Below, one piece after another: positions 11,801 to 22,104 of a DNA stretch of 64,000 bases. The position numbers were made by a program, and so were the translations under genes. How positions within the stretch are numbered: position 1 is the stretch's first letter; every line of letters begins with the position of its first letter. This stretch comes from Bursaphelenchus xylophilus (Eukaryota; Nematoda; Chromadorea; Rhabditida; Aphelenchoididae): assembly GCA_904066235.2 (NCBI GenBank), contig CAJFCV020000002.1:9114001-9178000 (forward strand), written 5' to 3'. Under the pieces are notes generated by a model, which ran no database searches, was not told the origin of the DNA, and saw only the letters and a list, made by a program, of their open reading frames with translations.

Positions 11801-14400
11801 TACCACGACCGGTTTTACGCCAACACGGTTGATCGATATATCGAAATAATTGTGTTTACGCAAATTTGACGTGTTGCGGCTGCCGCTTGCGCTAAATCTG
11901 TATTGTAAAATCGTTTCTTGAGCTCAGAATTTCACGCTAAAGTTGACCTATAATAACAAAAGATTGACCGGTAACTTGACCCTCGATCCCAATCTTGGGG
12001 TTCTCGATAGCTCATGAGCTGCATGAAGATATGACGAAGCTGAACACAAAAAATCAGACCAGGTTTCAGAGCTACTTTTCGAGAAAATTCAACTTCATAT
12101 TATACTAGACATCCGATTTCAATGGATTCCTAAAAATCAAACAAAAAGTGAAAATAGCGACTTACGTTCCTATACCACTAATTTTCGAAATGTTTTCTTT
12201 GCTCTCCGATTAGCACTGGTCGATTTTAGTTTCTGCGGAAAATAAAAAGTGAATTTTCCGATTTTTGCACAACGCCAAAACTTTTTGGCACTGATAAATT
12301 TAGTCGTGGTGGGACAAACCATAATTAGCAGAAAAAAACGACGTGCCGGGCCGACTAACTTCTCGGCCCGACTCCGGGCTTCGATTTTCAGGCCCGGCCC
12401 GGCCCGGGCCGGCCCGGTTTTTTGAAATTTGAGTTTTGCCCGGAAAAAAGGAAAAAATAAGCTTTTACAATAGGATTTTTCATTTTTTCGAACACAATGC
12501 TGATAGCGAACGTAAAGTGACCTTATGTACCTAGGTTTTGCTAAATTTTTCTTTACATCTTGCGAATATTTGCCATAATTTTCTTTTAATTTCCCGCTTT
12601 CTTTCTTTCCAAACCAGTATAAAATTTTCCGGGCCGCACCGGGCCGGGCTTTCCAAATTTCCCAAGCCCGGGCCCGGGCCGGGCTTGGAGATTTAAGCCC
12701 GGCTGGCCCGGTTTGCAGCCATGCTTAGGGTAGAGTTCAGGTTCAACCCTCTTTTTGTGAGGGAACTTCAAAACGAAGTTTTTTTCCACTTGGAGAGTGA
12801 GGCATTTTGCTACATTTTTTTGATACTTCCTGGAAGAAAAAACCGTAGGTTTTTTGCCACTAGATCAAGTCCGCCACTGTTGGAAACTCTGAAACTGCCC
12901 GCTCTATACAAGTTTTGTTGCTCACTACAGTGGAGGACCTGATCCAGTGGCAAAAAACCGACCAATTTGCATCCGGGAAGTATCAAAAATGTAACAAAAT
13001 GCTTCCCTCTCCAAGTAAAAAAACTTCGTTTTGAAGGGCGCGCCCTTTCCATTACAAAACGAGCGGGCGTGCTTTTGAAATCTGAGTTTTTTCTCTTGGA
13101 GAGGGAGTATTTTGCCACATTTTTTGATGCTTCCTAGATGCAAAATGGTATGTTTTTTGCCCCTAGGTCAGGTCCCTCACTGTAGTTTGCTGCGCATAGA
13201 TTTCGCTCTTTCTGAATAAACAACCCTTACCTCATTTCCTTCGTTACAGTTGTCGCAGACCGGCGTATAAACCTGCTTGATGCTGCTGATATTGCACCGA
13301 AAAAATATGCTGACAAACTCGGGAATGGAAGTGTTTTTCAATTGGTCGAGACGATAGACATAGTTGCCTTGACTTTTATCCCGAGAGGTACAATTGGATG
13401 CGGCGCAATATGCATCCCTTAAAGCAACACTTGATTCATTAACAACTATATACGTTACCATATTGGGCCCGTCTCATCCTCCGACAGTTCAAAGGTGCTG
13501 GGTCGGAGGAAGGTGAATCCCATGGCAGCTTCGATGGCCACCTCATTCAACAGCCGGGATCCCCGTTCCAAGAGCGCGCGGTACATTCGGAAGATCAGCC
13601 TGCGGTACTTGTTTTCGTCGGTTATCCTGTGATCCGTCGGCTGAATCGGGAATTGAATGTCCTTTAGGCGTTTGAGGACAAACGCCACTCGTTCGGTCAT
13701 GTTCAGTTCTACGAAAGGAATCTCATCCTTGTCGCACGTTTCGTATTGCTCGTACACATTGCGCATTACCGGAAGCTGAAATTCTCTTGTTGATTTGCTG
13801 TACTGAAAGTTTGATTTAAGATTTTCAGTTAGTCGTGGTTTTAGTTGACATGGTAGTCTCTCGATGGACACTAAGTTAAAATTGACTTGGAGGCCGTGTG
13901 CAAGAATAGACGGGGTTTTTCCCAGGATCCAATTTTCGAAAGATGTCTTTGCATGAATGCAACGTACAGTCAATCGTTCTATTAGCCTAGAATTGAGTTA
14001 AAGACCTCATAAATCCTATGTTATGGACAAGTTTTGCTGTTCGTGAAACAGCGGTGCAGCTGCACCACACTTTTACAACATATAGTCTCTCGCTGGCTCA
14101 TCTGGCGCCTAAAGTCTTACATCCTACCTTGCCAAGTCGATTCACCTCCCCCATCCTTACCGCATGATTTTTTGAATCCTTTATTAACTTCAGAACATAA
14201 TTTTCCAGCCCGGTGCGCAGACCAGTTAGGTCCATTTCTCCCGCCGCGAAGTTGTAGAAGTCATCGCACGGAGTGTAATTTGTATTTATATTTCCTTGGA
14301 TATACTTTTCTTTGGCCTCCATGGAATCACTGCTTGTCTTGTCAACAAAATAATGTAACAAAAATATTAGTAAGCATAGTTTTAAAGGCAAAACCGACAT
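8849..14400 (-). CDS. M13 (neprilysin-family) metallopeptidase, copy 1, secreted
   Basis: Seven exons: 14128-14400, 13459-13775, 13231-13417, 10117-10581, 9610-9754, 9359-9511 and 8849-9204. They join in phase to 631 residues. The start was chosen at MSVLPLKLCLL, which gives a signal peptide; an in-frame ATG lies upstream at 14451. Family marks in order: PCDDFYNFAAG near the N-terminus; zinc motif GHEIAH; ETFPD at the position of the usual GENIAD (supplying the third zinc ligand Glu and the Asp); HPPAPVR, keeping the transition-state His and substrate-binding Arg six residues apart; then a cysteine-bearing C-terminus ending in NPTKKC. About 650 residues is usual for a secreted M13 enzyme. The NAFY motif and the segment after HExxH are missing. 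Intron 3 is 2.6 kb of nested transposons. Confidence 0.88.
9775..10016. mobile_element. CAGTGG Tc1/mariner-like MITE, copy in intron 4 of M13 gene 1
   Basis: It is a near-palindromic sequence starting CAGTGGCACACC after TA. It has the family's hallmark inner words, CATTTTGTATCCGGGAAG on one arm and the inverse on the other. The right end is degraded. The same family recurs at about 7684, 10887, 12928, 18807, 25123, 49137, 49243 and 61928. Confidence 0.65.
11013..12749. mobile_element. GGGGTAGAGT repeat element inserted in the MITE
   Basis: It is flanked by the direct repeat TCTTTTTG at 11005-11012 and 12750-12757. It consists of arms built from variants of CTCTACCCC/GGGGTAGAG around a palindromic array (about 11180-11540). 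The array's units of roughly 50-60 bp contain GTATAAGNTGTCACA. It is itself split by the GC-rich element at 11658-12728. Confidence 0.65.
11658..12728. mobile_element. GGGCCGGGC-ended hAT-like element
   Basis: It is about 1.07 kb, flanked by the exact 8-bp repeat GGTAGAGT (11650-11657 and 12729-12736). The ends contain GCATGG and the inverse CCATGC, followed by GGGCCGGGCT-type inverted repeats. No protein gene was recognised inside. It is the youngest of three nested insertions in intron 3 of M13 gene 1. Confidence 0.7.
12928..13182. mobile_element. CAGTGGAGGACC Tc1/mariner-like MITE
   Basis: This complete near-palindromic copy begins after TA with CAGTGG and ends CACTG before TA. It lies in intron 3 of M13 gene 1, about 50 bp from the nested stack. 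It is a useful reference for the family consensus. Confidence 0.75.
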
Positions 14401-14637
14401 CGAAAAGTGCTGTGTTAAATGACAAAAAAACAATTTACCAATATTTTCCATGTTCAGATAATCTAATCATGGCCATTTGAATTCATTAAAGACGTTGTTA
14501 GTTTGATTAAAGCGATTTAATAAAAAAAATTTTTTAAGGTGTAGGTAGTCTAACACTTTAAAAAATACTTTTTAATTTGTATGTTACTGTTTATTATTCG
14601 CAAGAAATACAACGCGCTACATTCTGATTTCCATGCG

Positions 14638-17128
14638 TCACGTTCCCTGCGCAATTGTTGTGTATTTGGCGTATATATTTGGATCGCCAAACACTGTGCC
14701 CAAGAAGGTGTTGCACTTCTTCTCCGGGTTGTACTTGGAACCCACTGGGCAGGCGAAGGCATTCGCAAACGCCGGGAAATTCGCCATCATTCCGCGGACT
14801 CGGACTTCGCCCGGCGGATGGACCTTGGTCCGCTGGAACGACTCCCAACCGGCCGTAATCGCAAAACTTTGAGCCAGGTTTATAAAGAAGATCTGGTCGT
14901 CGCCGAGCAGTCTCAACAGACGGTCCTTGATAAAATATTCAACCGGTTTGTACAGCATGTAGCGTTTGTAAGCCGCGTACGCCCATTGGATACCTGTAAG
15001 AGGAACGTTTAACAGATGAGATAAGAAACCTGGCTAGGCCGAGAAATCAAACGTTTTACAGTACTTGCCCAGAAGATCGGGGATAGTTTCGGACAACGTA
15101 ACCTCGGGGTCAACACACTCTTCTGGGCGCTTTGGCGAACATTGGTTGCTGTATAGGTCGATTATGCATTGCTTCAGCTCTTTTATACCGGGTCGCAATT
15201 GTGTCCATGTGAAGGCGCCGACTTAATATGGCATTACAGTCAAACCTCTGTGTAAAAAATCATCAAAAACATATGTTATAGATGCATTTCGTTATAAATT
15301 TTGTCTAGCTTTCTCTTTGGACATCCAAAAAACTTTGTCATAGATGGCTTTCGTTATATGAGAATTTGTTTTACAGAGATTCCACTGCAATAATAAAGCT
15401 TCCTTACAAAAACTGTGGCCCACTTCGTGCGCAATGATGTTGCCGGCCCACGAAAATTTAATGGGCGGTGTCCAGTCGGGACTGTAAAATGGGAGCTTGG
15501 ATAATTGCCAATCGGGTGCGACGGCATACTCGTTCCCGAGATATTGGGCAACCTGAAAAGACATATTTTTTGACCAATCCGAAAAGGCATACTTTGTTGA
15601 CCGCCGGCAGATTGGGCAGCGGGTTATTCGTTTCGTTGGCAAATCGGACCAACCCGATGAAGTTGTTGAGGAACCGCGATCTGTATGGCGTCTTGGTGGA
15701 GAGATTCCCGAAATATTTTTCGAAATTCTCGTCTTCGAATGCGGGATACTCGTAGAACATTAGGCGGGCACTGTCCAAGAGCTGATTGTAAAGGCCGCGC
15801 AATGAAGGATCTTTTATGACTCTCTTCCCGTTGATGGCTTCTCTGGCTTCGTTAATGACTAGCGTGTAAATCGTGAAGAAGTCCTCCTTCATTTTGTTGA
15901 AGTAGGTCGTGTTCCGCCGCGCCCTGTCCAGCGCCAGTTTGTGGAAATAAACGGGGAACATGTCGCTCATAGAGGAAACGCAGGACGTCGGATAGTAGTT
16001 GTTTTTAGACATCAAGGCTTCGAAGAGTTGGTTCACCATCCCGGCTCTCGCAGCCTTCTAAAAATTAGAAGTTATGGCATGTTTGGAAGTGGCAATTATC
16101 ACCCTTGTATCTGCGCTACATTCGCTGCACTCTAGCCGATAGACGTGGCGGATTTCGATTTCGTATCCTAGAAAGACACGGAGAAAGTCGGCTGTTTTGT
16201 CCGGGCTCATTCTCTCGTACGTATACGCGTAATTGCCGCGATGAACGTCACGAGAAGAGCACTTCGTAACAGCGCAATACTCATCCCTAAAAACATTTTT
16301 TAAGGGCCAGAAAAAGTATTTTTTGAACCCATAAACCAACGTTACAAAAAAAATGAGAGCACATCTATTGCGCGATAGTCCCGCCGCGAAATTGCCTGAT
16401 TACGCTGACATAATTTTGGTTCAAAAAACACCTTTCTGCTCCATTAGAGTACGCACATAGCCAACTATTTAGCATCGTCAACTTACCACACCGATTTCGT
16501 TTCGTTCTCCGAAAGCGGCAAACTTGAAGGAAGGTAGATAACTTGACGCGCCGCAGCAGCTGGTATACCGGTCAAGAAGGAGGCACCTCGCTCCAAGAGC
16601 GCGCGATACAACCGATTCAGCAGCGGATCATACTTGTCATCGTGAGTCAGCCAGTCGTCCTGCGGCTGAAGAGGAAATTGAACGTCCTTGAAGCGCTCAT
16701 TGGCGAATTGGACTCGTTCTTGGAGCGTCAGCTCTTCTTCCGGCATTGATTTACCCACGCATTTCACGTAGTATTTGTAGATGCCGTGCAGAAACATGAA
16801 CTGCAAGTAAAAGCACATTAGTTGCAAGGGAATTTTAAGATTTGACTTGAAAGCTGACTACTGCCAGATTTGGACTCAGAGACACACATCGTACCTTATG
16901 AACTTCCGCTTCTCCAACTACTGCATCTAATTCTACATTCAACATGTCTTTAACCTCATCAATATCCGAATTGCCAGCGGCATACTCAAAGAAGTCATTG
17001 CAGGGCGACGATTTTGTGTTCGTCTGTTTTCTGATGTACTCCTCCTTCTTTTCCATGTCATTTCCATCAACAACAAGCAAAACGGATATCAAAATAAGAG
17101 ATGAAAGGTTGACTGAACATTTAGCCAT
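14638..17128 (-). CDS. M13 (neprilysin-family) metallopeptidase, copy 2, secreted
   Basis: Seven exons: 16895-17128, 16487-16800, 16103-16286, 15593-16057, 15408-15552, 15069-15221 and 14638-14993. They join in phase to 616 residues. A signal peptide (about MAKCSVNLSSLILISVLLVVDG) precedes the SPCNDFFEYAAGN motif. The active-site set is intact though divergent: AHEVGH zinc motif, ETIPD in place of GENIAD, HPPGEVR with the His and Arg six apart, and NPEKKC near the end. The last four exons have exactly the lengths of copy 1 (465, 145, 153, 356) and all intron phases match, so the two are tandem duplicates. The sixth intron begins GCAAGT rather than GT. AATAAA lies just downstream at about 14590. 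Substrates are unknown; extracellular peptide cleavage is expected from the family. Confidence 0.9.
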
Positions 17129-17367
17129 TGTAATCAAAAGAAAAGATATTTTAGTATTGTGTTTTACTGCCTAAATTATGCTGAATTAGCTCACATGTTT
17201 AATTTGTTTTGAAATTAAAAAAATTAATGGATTTTGGACGCTTAGAATACGTTCCGACATAATTTTTGTAATGACAAGATTGGTTTATTCAATTAAATTT
17301 CTTTTGGCAATTACATTTAGTAATCTCATGCAGTATTTTTTATATTAGCTTTTAGTTATCAGTGAGC

Positions 17368-17523
17368 TCAATTCCTCTCAATTACTGTTCCATTTGGGAG
17401 GATCTTCTTATAATGAACCTCGTCCTTGACTTCGAATTCTTCAGAGCTGTCGGCTCGAACAGCAAAACGACCGGCGAACAGGAAGACTAAAAATGCAAAA
17501 AGAAGAGTGATGTTGAAGTTCAT
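17368..17523 (-). CDS. Short secreted peptide, 51 residues
   Basis: This is a single-exon reading frame of 52 codons. It starts with a strong signal peptide (MNFNITLLFAFLVFLFAGRF) and continues into a mature part of about 25-28 residues that is charged (DSSEEFEVKDEVHYKK) and ends NGTVIERN. The start codon comes three bases after a TTTTTTCAG, which looks like a spliced-leader acceptor and supports a real 5' end. No cysteines are present and no family is recognised. It lies 240 bp upstream of M13 gene 2 on the same strand. A processed peptide or small secreted effector is inference. Confidence 0.6.
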   Translation of the reverse strand: MNFNITLLFAFLVFLFAGRFAVRADSSEEFEVKDEVHYKKILPNGTVIERN

Positions 17524-18051
17524 GATCTGAAAAAATAGTTTATGATAGATGCTTCAGCATATAATAGGCGCGAAAATCAAGGCTATGCGTCATATACATT
17601 TTTAAAAATTTTGGGACTGTGGTTTTTGGCCCGGAGTGATTTTATGGAAGCAAATAATGCCTTAAGGTAGGATCCATCTTGATCTCCGTGCTTCTATATA
17701 TGGTATATTGATGTCCATTCACTTTTTTTCAAACATTATACAGAGACAGTACTGGATTGAGAGAAAAATCAACCTTTTCAAAAGCCTCGTATTTTAAAAA
17801 TTCTAAGAGATATTGTGTAATAAACCTCTACGTCTCAATTTGTCAGCCACAAAAAAATCAATATTTTTGCCAAGCGTTTCCGGCCCAGCCCAGGCCTTGG
17901 GAATCTCCAAAAAGTTCGGCATAATAACCGATTTTACACGCATGGTTTTGGCCGAATTACTGTTCTGAGCAAAACCTGCCAGAGCTTCCAAGATCCAAAG
18001 CTACCCAATCTAACCCTTTTGATAACCAAATCTTTTGCACTGCTTATATAG

Positions 18052-18320
18052 CGAATTAATAATTAATTTCAGTTTTGTTATACAAAGGATTCAAGGGTTT
18101 CTGAAAAGCCGAAACAGCAAAACTAATTAATTCCAAATGTCGTCGATGTCTGTTTCCAATTGTTCGTGGCCATAACAAACACTTTTGATCTCACTTCTCC
18201 GAACACATCGTTTATTCATCCATTTACAGACAATTTTTTAATTATACAAAGCCATTGTTGTGATTGGTATAAAAATCTCGAAAAATTGCCAAATCTCATC
18301 TGACTAATTGTGTCTTCGTT
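18052..18320 (+). promoter_or_regulatory. Core promoter of preproprotein gene 1 (TATA at 18268-18275)
   Basis: TATAAAAA lies 50 bp before the start codon. The segment from about 18052 to the ATG is closely repeated at about 22205-22464 in front of the second copy. Shared pieces include ATCGTTTATTCATCCATTTA and the TATA box itself, so the promoter was duplicated with the gene. Confidence 0.6.
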
Positions 18321-18324
18321 TATC

Positions 18325-18618
18325 ATGCGTTCAGTCATCATTTGTTCTCTAGTTCTGGTCGCGGTATTGGCCGTTCCGAGGCACAAGCGTCAAGACGACT
18401 ATCAAGTTCAGGGGGGAGAAATCCACGTAAAAAATGAAGACGGGGAAGTCCATGGAGGAATAGTCCGAGACTCAAATGGAAACGAGATTCAGGTTATTGC
18501 TGCAGAAGACCGTCAAGGAAATGGTGGCATCCAGATCGAGGGACAGGGACCTGACTTCCGACAAAAGAGAGGGGCTGACGAGGAAGATAACGAAATACTT
18601 GATATCACACACCCTTGA
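18325..18618 (+). CDS. Secreted preproprotein with dibasic sites, copy 1
   Basis: This single-exon frame encodes 97 residues. A signal peptide (MRSVIICSLVLVAVLAVP) is followed at once by RHKRQ, then a glycine-, valine- and glutamate-rich core with repeating turns (GGEIHVKN, GEVHGGIV, NGNEIQV, GNGGIQIEGQG). A second dibasic site, QKRG, precedes an acidic tail. Cutting at the two KR sites would release a cysteine-free core of about 60 residues. That layout resembles nematode antimicrobial or neuropeptide precursors, but no family is recognised. The nearest in-frame ATG after the TATA box was taken as start. AATAAA follows at about 18652. A near-identical copy lies at 22465. Confidence 0.7.
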   Translation: MRSVIICSLVLVAVLAVPRHKRQDDYQVQGGEIHVKNEDGEVHGGIVRDSNGNEIQVIAAEDRQGNGGIQIEGQGPDFRQKRGADEEDNEILDITHP

Positions 18619-18806
18619 AACTTAATTTTATGATTTTTATTGGGTAAACTTAATAAAGGCCGCTTTGCATGCATGAAAAAAGATATTTTTTGTAACGTAA
18701 TGGGGGGAATAGGAGCATACTATAGAGTTTTCGACACTGATTCTCGCCGTAAGCGATGTAAACGTTACATTTGACATTCAAATTTCTGTTTTACAACATT
18801 TTTTAA

Positions 18807-19037
18807 GTGCATCCGGGAAGCATCAAAAATGTCGCAAAATGCTTCCCTCTGGAAGTAAAAAAACTTCGGTTTGAAGGGAGCGCGCTCCCCGCTAGCGCCC
18901 TTTTCCTCGCAAAAAGAGCGGTAGCGCTTTTAAAAACGGAGTCTTTTTAGTTGGAGAGGGAAGCATTTTGCCACATTTTTGATACTTCCCGGATGCAAAA
19001 TGCCATGTGTTTTGCCACTGGATCAGATCCCCCACTG
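18807..19037. mobile_element. Tc1/mariner-like MITE fragment between genes
   Basis: It begins inside the left arm (GCATCCGGGAAGCATC) and runs to CCCCCACTG at the right end. GCGCGC-type sequence is at the centre, as in other copies of the CAGTGGCGGACC family. It ends about 130 bp before the PLAT gene start. Confidence 0.6.
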
Positions 19038-19164
19038 TCTCTTTTGTTTTCACCCTTCTTTTTTTCATTTATTTTTTCCAATTTTGGCCTCAAAAATTTT
19101 TCCCATCACTTTCAAAAAATCGGCCCTCCTTCCGGTCGTCTTTCAATTTTCTCTCCAATAGAGA

Positions 19165-20281
19165 ATGTCCAAAGAAGAGGAACTCCCCACTCCGACGCTG
19201 GAAACTCCTCGGTCCAACGCTTCGACCAGCTCCCAGACAAGCGATGATCGACCCGAGACCGGGAATTATTCGATTGTGGTCAGAACGGCGAGCAAACCAC
19301 ATGCCGGGACCAGTGCCAGTGTTTTTGTTCAGTTGACTGATGTGGAGGGAAATAAAACGGACAAGGTTCGCCTCAAGTGTTCGATTAGTCATCGGAAAAA
19401 GTTTCAGAAAGGCCATGTAAGTTGATGGACAATGTGGCATTTGTGGAAACCTTTTTTCGGTATTTGGAGCAACTTTTTGATAAAAAATTTTTTTCCAAGC
19501 TGCGCCCAGCCAAAATTTAGAAAATTTTTGGGTAAAAGTTCCTTATTTTGGCCACAACTTATAACTTTGCGGAAACTGGTCGGAATTAGCCCAAATTTGG
19601 CGTGCAGGCTCAATTCATCGTTGTCAATGCCCAGACAGTGGATTTAGTTAGTGAGGTACCTTCTTTTTTACGTACCACCTTACCCCTCAAAAACGGCTGC
19701 AGCCTGTGATTTTACACTTTATACGATGAAACATGTCCGGAACTAAACTTATTGCCTCCGTATGGAACTAAATGAGTCGTCACGGCCTTCGTAGGTACCC
19801 TTAAAACTATAGAGCTATTATAGTAATTCAGTGCCAGCTATATAGGTCGAAGCGTTTTTTCCTAACTTTAGTGCCCAAGCTTGGGCGCAGTTCGCGGAGT
19901 ACCTTCGTTGTGGCCAAAATAAGGAACTTCTTCCAATTTTTCCCTAAAAATCCCATTTTCAGGCCGACTTGTTCATGCTGGTCGATCAGAACTACATGAG
20001 TCAGCTCAAAACAGTGGACGTTTGGCATCAGCGTCGTGGAAGAAAAGACGCTTGGCTGCTCCATTCCATCGATGTTATTGATCATCAAACCAACATGCTC
20101 TACCATTTCCCTTGCGGCAATTGGCTTGGACATTCCAGTGATGACGTATGAAACGGTTCTTTTTTTGATTTTTGTTTCTTTTTAGACCTACTACAATATG
20201 AATTTTGTCTCTTTGGATGCTGTTGGCCAGCCTGTCTCGGCTATTTCGAGGAAGGACTTTGCCCCTCAGAATCATTCTTGA
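19165..20281 (+). CDS. PLAT/LH2-domain protein
   Basis: Three exons, 19165-19416, 19963-20145 and 20186-20281, all phase 0, give 176 residues. After about 30 Ser/Thr-rich residues, a single PLAT domain fills most of the protein. Visible marks are YSIVVRTASKPHAGTSASVFVQL at the first strands, a central LFMLVD run, VDVWHQRRGRKDAWLLHSI, and the terminal FPCGNWL that closes PLAT domains. PLAT domains form a beta-sandwich that binds membranes or partner proteins. No signal peptide or enzyme domain is seen, so this is probably a cytosolic or unconventionally exported stand-alone PLAT protein. Intron 1 hosts a 400-bp hAT-like MITE. A fragment of this gene recurs at about 22105-22195. Confidence 0.85.
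19531..19934. mobile_element. 400-bp hAT-like MITE, copy 1 (PLAT intron 1)
   Basis: The inverted ends read GGTAAAAGTTCCTTATTTTG and its complement. The flanking 8-mers, AATTTTTG and AATTTTTC, differ at one base. Four more copies are in the window. Confidence 0.8.
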
Positions 20282-20546
20282 GATTTTTTTAGAAAATAAA
20301 ATTTTTTAATTTTTGGATTTTTGTCATTTTCTTAAAGGTCAAGCTATGCAAATTTTGCTCCAAAAAATACGAAGTTTTTGGGAATTTCGATTTTTCATAG
20401 TTACAAAAATCAAACTTTCTCACGAAAATTCAAATTTTGAGCTTGAAAGTCGAATTATTCGACTAAAAATTCGAATGGGAAATTAGGCCTTGTTTCCCGA
20501 GCCGTCGGTTGTCTTTTCGGTGGGTTCCAAACGTTTACTGATCATC

Positions 20547-21749
20547 ATGCATTTGCTTTTCCATCTGGCCGTCTTCTTATCTCTAGGTAAGCCGGTCCGA
20601 GTCTAGGGCGCAGTTTGGAGAAATTATTTCGTTTTTTTTTTTTGATTTTTGTGGGCAGTTTTTATTCGAATTTTTCCGTAAGCATATAATTTTTATTCAC
20701 ACCAATTTTTTTTGATTACTATAGGGCGCAGCATGGAGAAATTATTTCGTTTTATTTTTATTTTTTTGGGCAATTTTTATTCGAGTTTTTACGTAAGCAT
20801 ATAATATTTATTCAAACCGAATTTTATTTGATTACCATAGGGCGCAGCTTGGAGAAATTCCTTTCCTTTAATGCTCCAGAAAAACAAAATTTGGACAAAG
20901 TTCCTTATTTTGGCCACAACAAAGGTACTCCGCGAACTGCGCCCAAGCTTGGGCACTAAACTTAGGAAAAAACGCTTCGACCTAGCTGGAACTGAATTAC
21001 TGTAATAGCTCTATAATTTTAAGGGTACCTACAAAGGCTATGACGACTCATTTTGTTCCATACGGAGGCAATAAGTTTAGTTCCGGACATGTTTCATCGT
21101 ATAAAGTGTAAAATCACAGGCTGCAGCCGTTTTTGCAGGGTAAGGTGGTACGTAAAAAAGAACGTACCTAGCTAACTAAATCCACTGTCCGGGCATTGAC
21201 AACGATGAATTGAGCGTGCACGCTAAATTTGGGCTAATTCCGACCAGTTTCCGCAAAGTTATAAGTTGTGGCCAAAATGAGGAACTTTTACCCAAAATTT
21301 TCCTAGTCCAGGCATTTAGCTGATGGCCAATGCGCGGTACCTCTCTGAAATTCTTCATTATTTGCAGCTCATCTCGGCAGCTCCGTCAAATGCTACCAAT
21401 GCGTTGGAGAGAAAGGCCGGAACGTCTCCGACGTCAACATAGCATGCTTCAAGTCGGGTGGCCATGAGACGAGGGAATGTCCCTTCGGCTGCTTGAAGGT
21501 GACAACTGAATTCCACAGAGAGGCTTCGATCAAAAGGACCTGCGCGCCGGCAAGTCTGACACAACATGCTCAACGGGCTTTTAGGAAAAGGTGGAGAAAG
21601 ATGAATGCGTCACCAAGCAAAATTATGACAAAGTCGACGAGTGCAGATGCAAAGAAGATCTCTGCAACGACGCTATTGGAATTCCACCGGCTCTTGTCAC
21701 AACCGCCGCTCTTCTTAGTCTTCTGGCCGTTGTTTATCAGAATTTTTGA
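20547..21749 (+). CDS. Ly6/uPAR-like GPI-anchored protein 1
   Basis: Exons 20547-20586, 21368-21549 and 21585-21749 encode 128 residues. A short signal peptide (MHLLFHLAVFLSL) is split by a phase-1 intron, as in all five cluster members. The mature part has the three-finger pattern: VKCYQCVG at the start, later ACFKSGG, ECPFGC and RTCA, then DECRCKEDLCND with the diagnostic LCN motif. A hydrophobic C-terminus (ALVTTAALLSLLAVV) looks like a GPI-attachment signal. Intron 2 is only 35 nt and starts GCAAGT. Intron 1 carries a hAT-like MITE. AATAAA follows the stop at about 21761. The ligand is unknown; surface signalling or receptor modulation is typical of Ly6 proteins. Confidence 0.85.
20893..21292. 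mobile_element. 400-bp hAT-like MITE, copy 2 (Ly6 gene 1 intron 1)
   Basis: It is in the reverse orientation to copy 1 and exactly 400 bp long. A perfect 8-bp duplication, CAAAATTT, lies at 20885-20892 and 21293-21300. Confidence 0.85.
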
Positions 21750-21905
21750 GGGAACTACTGAAATAAACTTTACTGATTTCACTATTTCTTTGTTATTTAT
21801 GCAAAATTTTTCGTTTTTGGCTTATTTAAAGAGATTTTCCAAGCTGCGCCCGATGTTGGGATTGGCGCTTTTCTGGAAGGTCTGGTGGCTTAAGAGGCCT
21901 TTGAC

Positions 21906-22019
21906 TAGAGATTGCCACGGTCAAAATTTAGGCTCCGGCTTCCGGCTCCGTGCAAAATTTAAAAAGATCTCCGGCTCCGAACGAGCCGGCTCTTGGCTCC
22001 GGAGCCGTGGCAATGTCTG
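21906..22019. mobile_element. hAT-like GGCTCC element, copy 2 (short)
   Basis: It is 114 bp with the same ends as the saposin-intron element (AGAGATTGCCACGG and CCGTGGCAAT). The flanking 8-mers are CCTTTGAC and CCTTTGGC, one mismatch. It confirms the family and its 8-bp target duplication. Confidence 0.75.
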
Positions 22020-22104
22020 CCTTTGGCTTCCAAAATTCCAGCACAGCCAAGATCTTGAGGGATCTACAAGAGCCTCAGCGAGACCTGAATGACCAATTTC
22101 TGCA

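Larger units (their letters stand above)
10887..12879. mobile_element. CAGTGGCGGACC Tc1/mariner-like MITE split by a later insertion
   Basis: The left part, 10887-11012, begins TA-CAGTGGCGGACC. The right part, 12750-12879, ends GTCCGCCACTG. Together they make one normal element of about 250 bp. The break is filled by an element flanked by an exact 8-bp duplication, TCTTTTTG. CAGTG ends and a TA target are typical of the Tc1/mariner superfamily. Confidence 0.75.

Noticed and set aside
17803..17991. 62-residue open frame on the minus strand with protein-like composition
   Set aside because: No start context, splice partner or homology was seen. It could be an exon fragment but cannot be supported.
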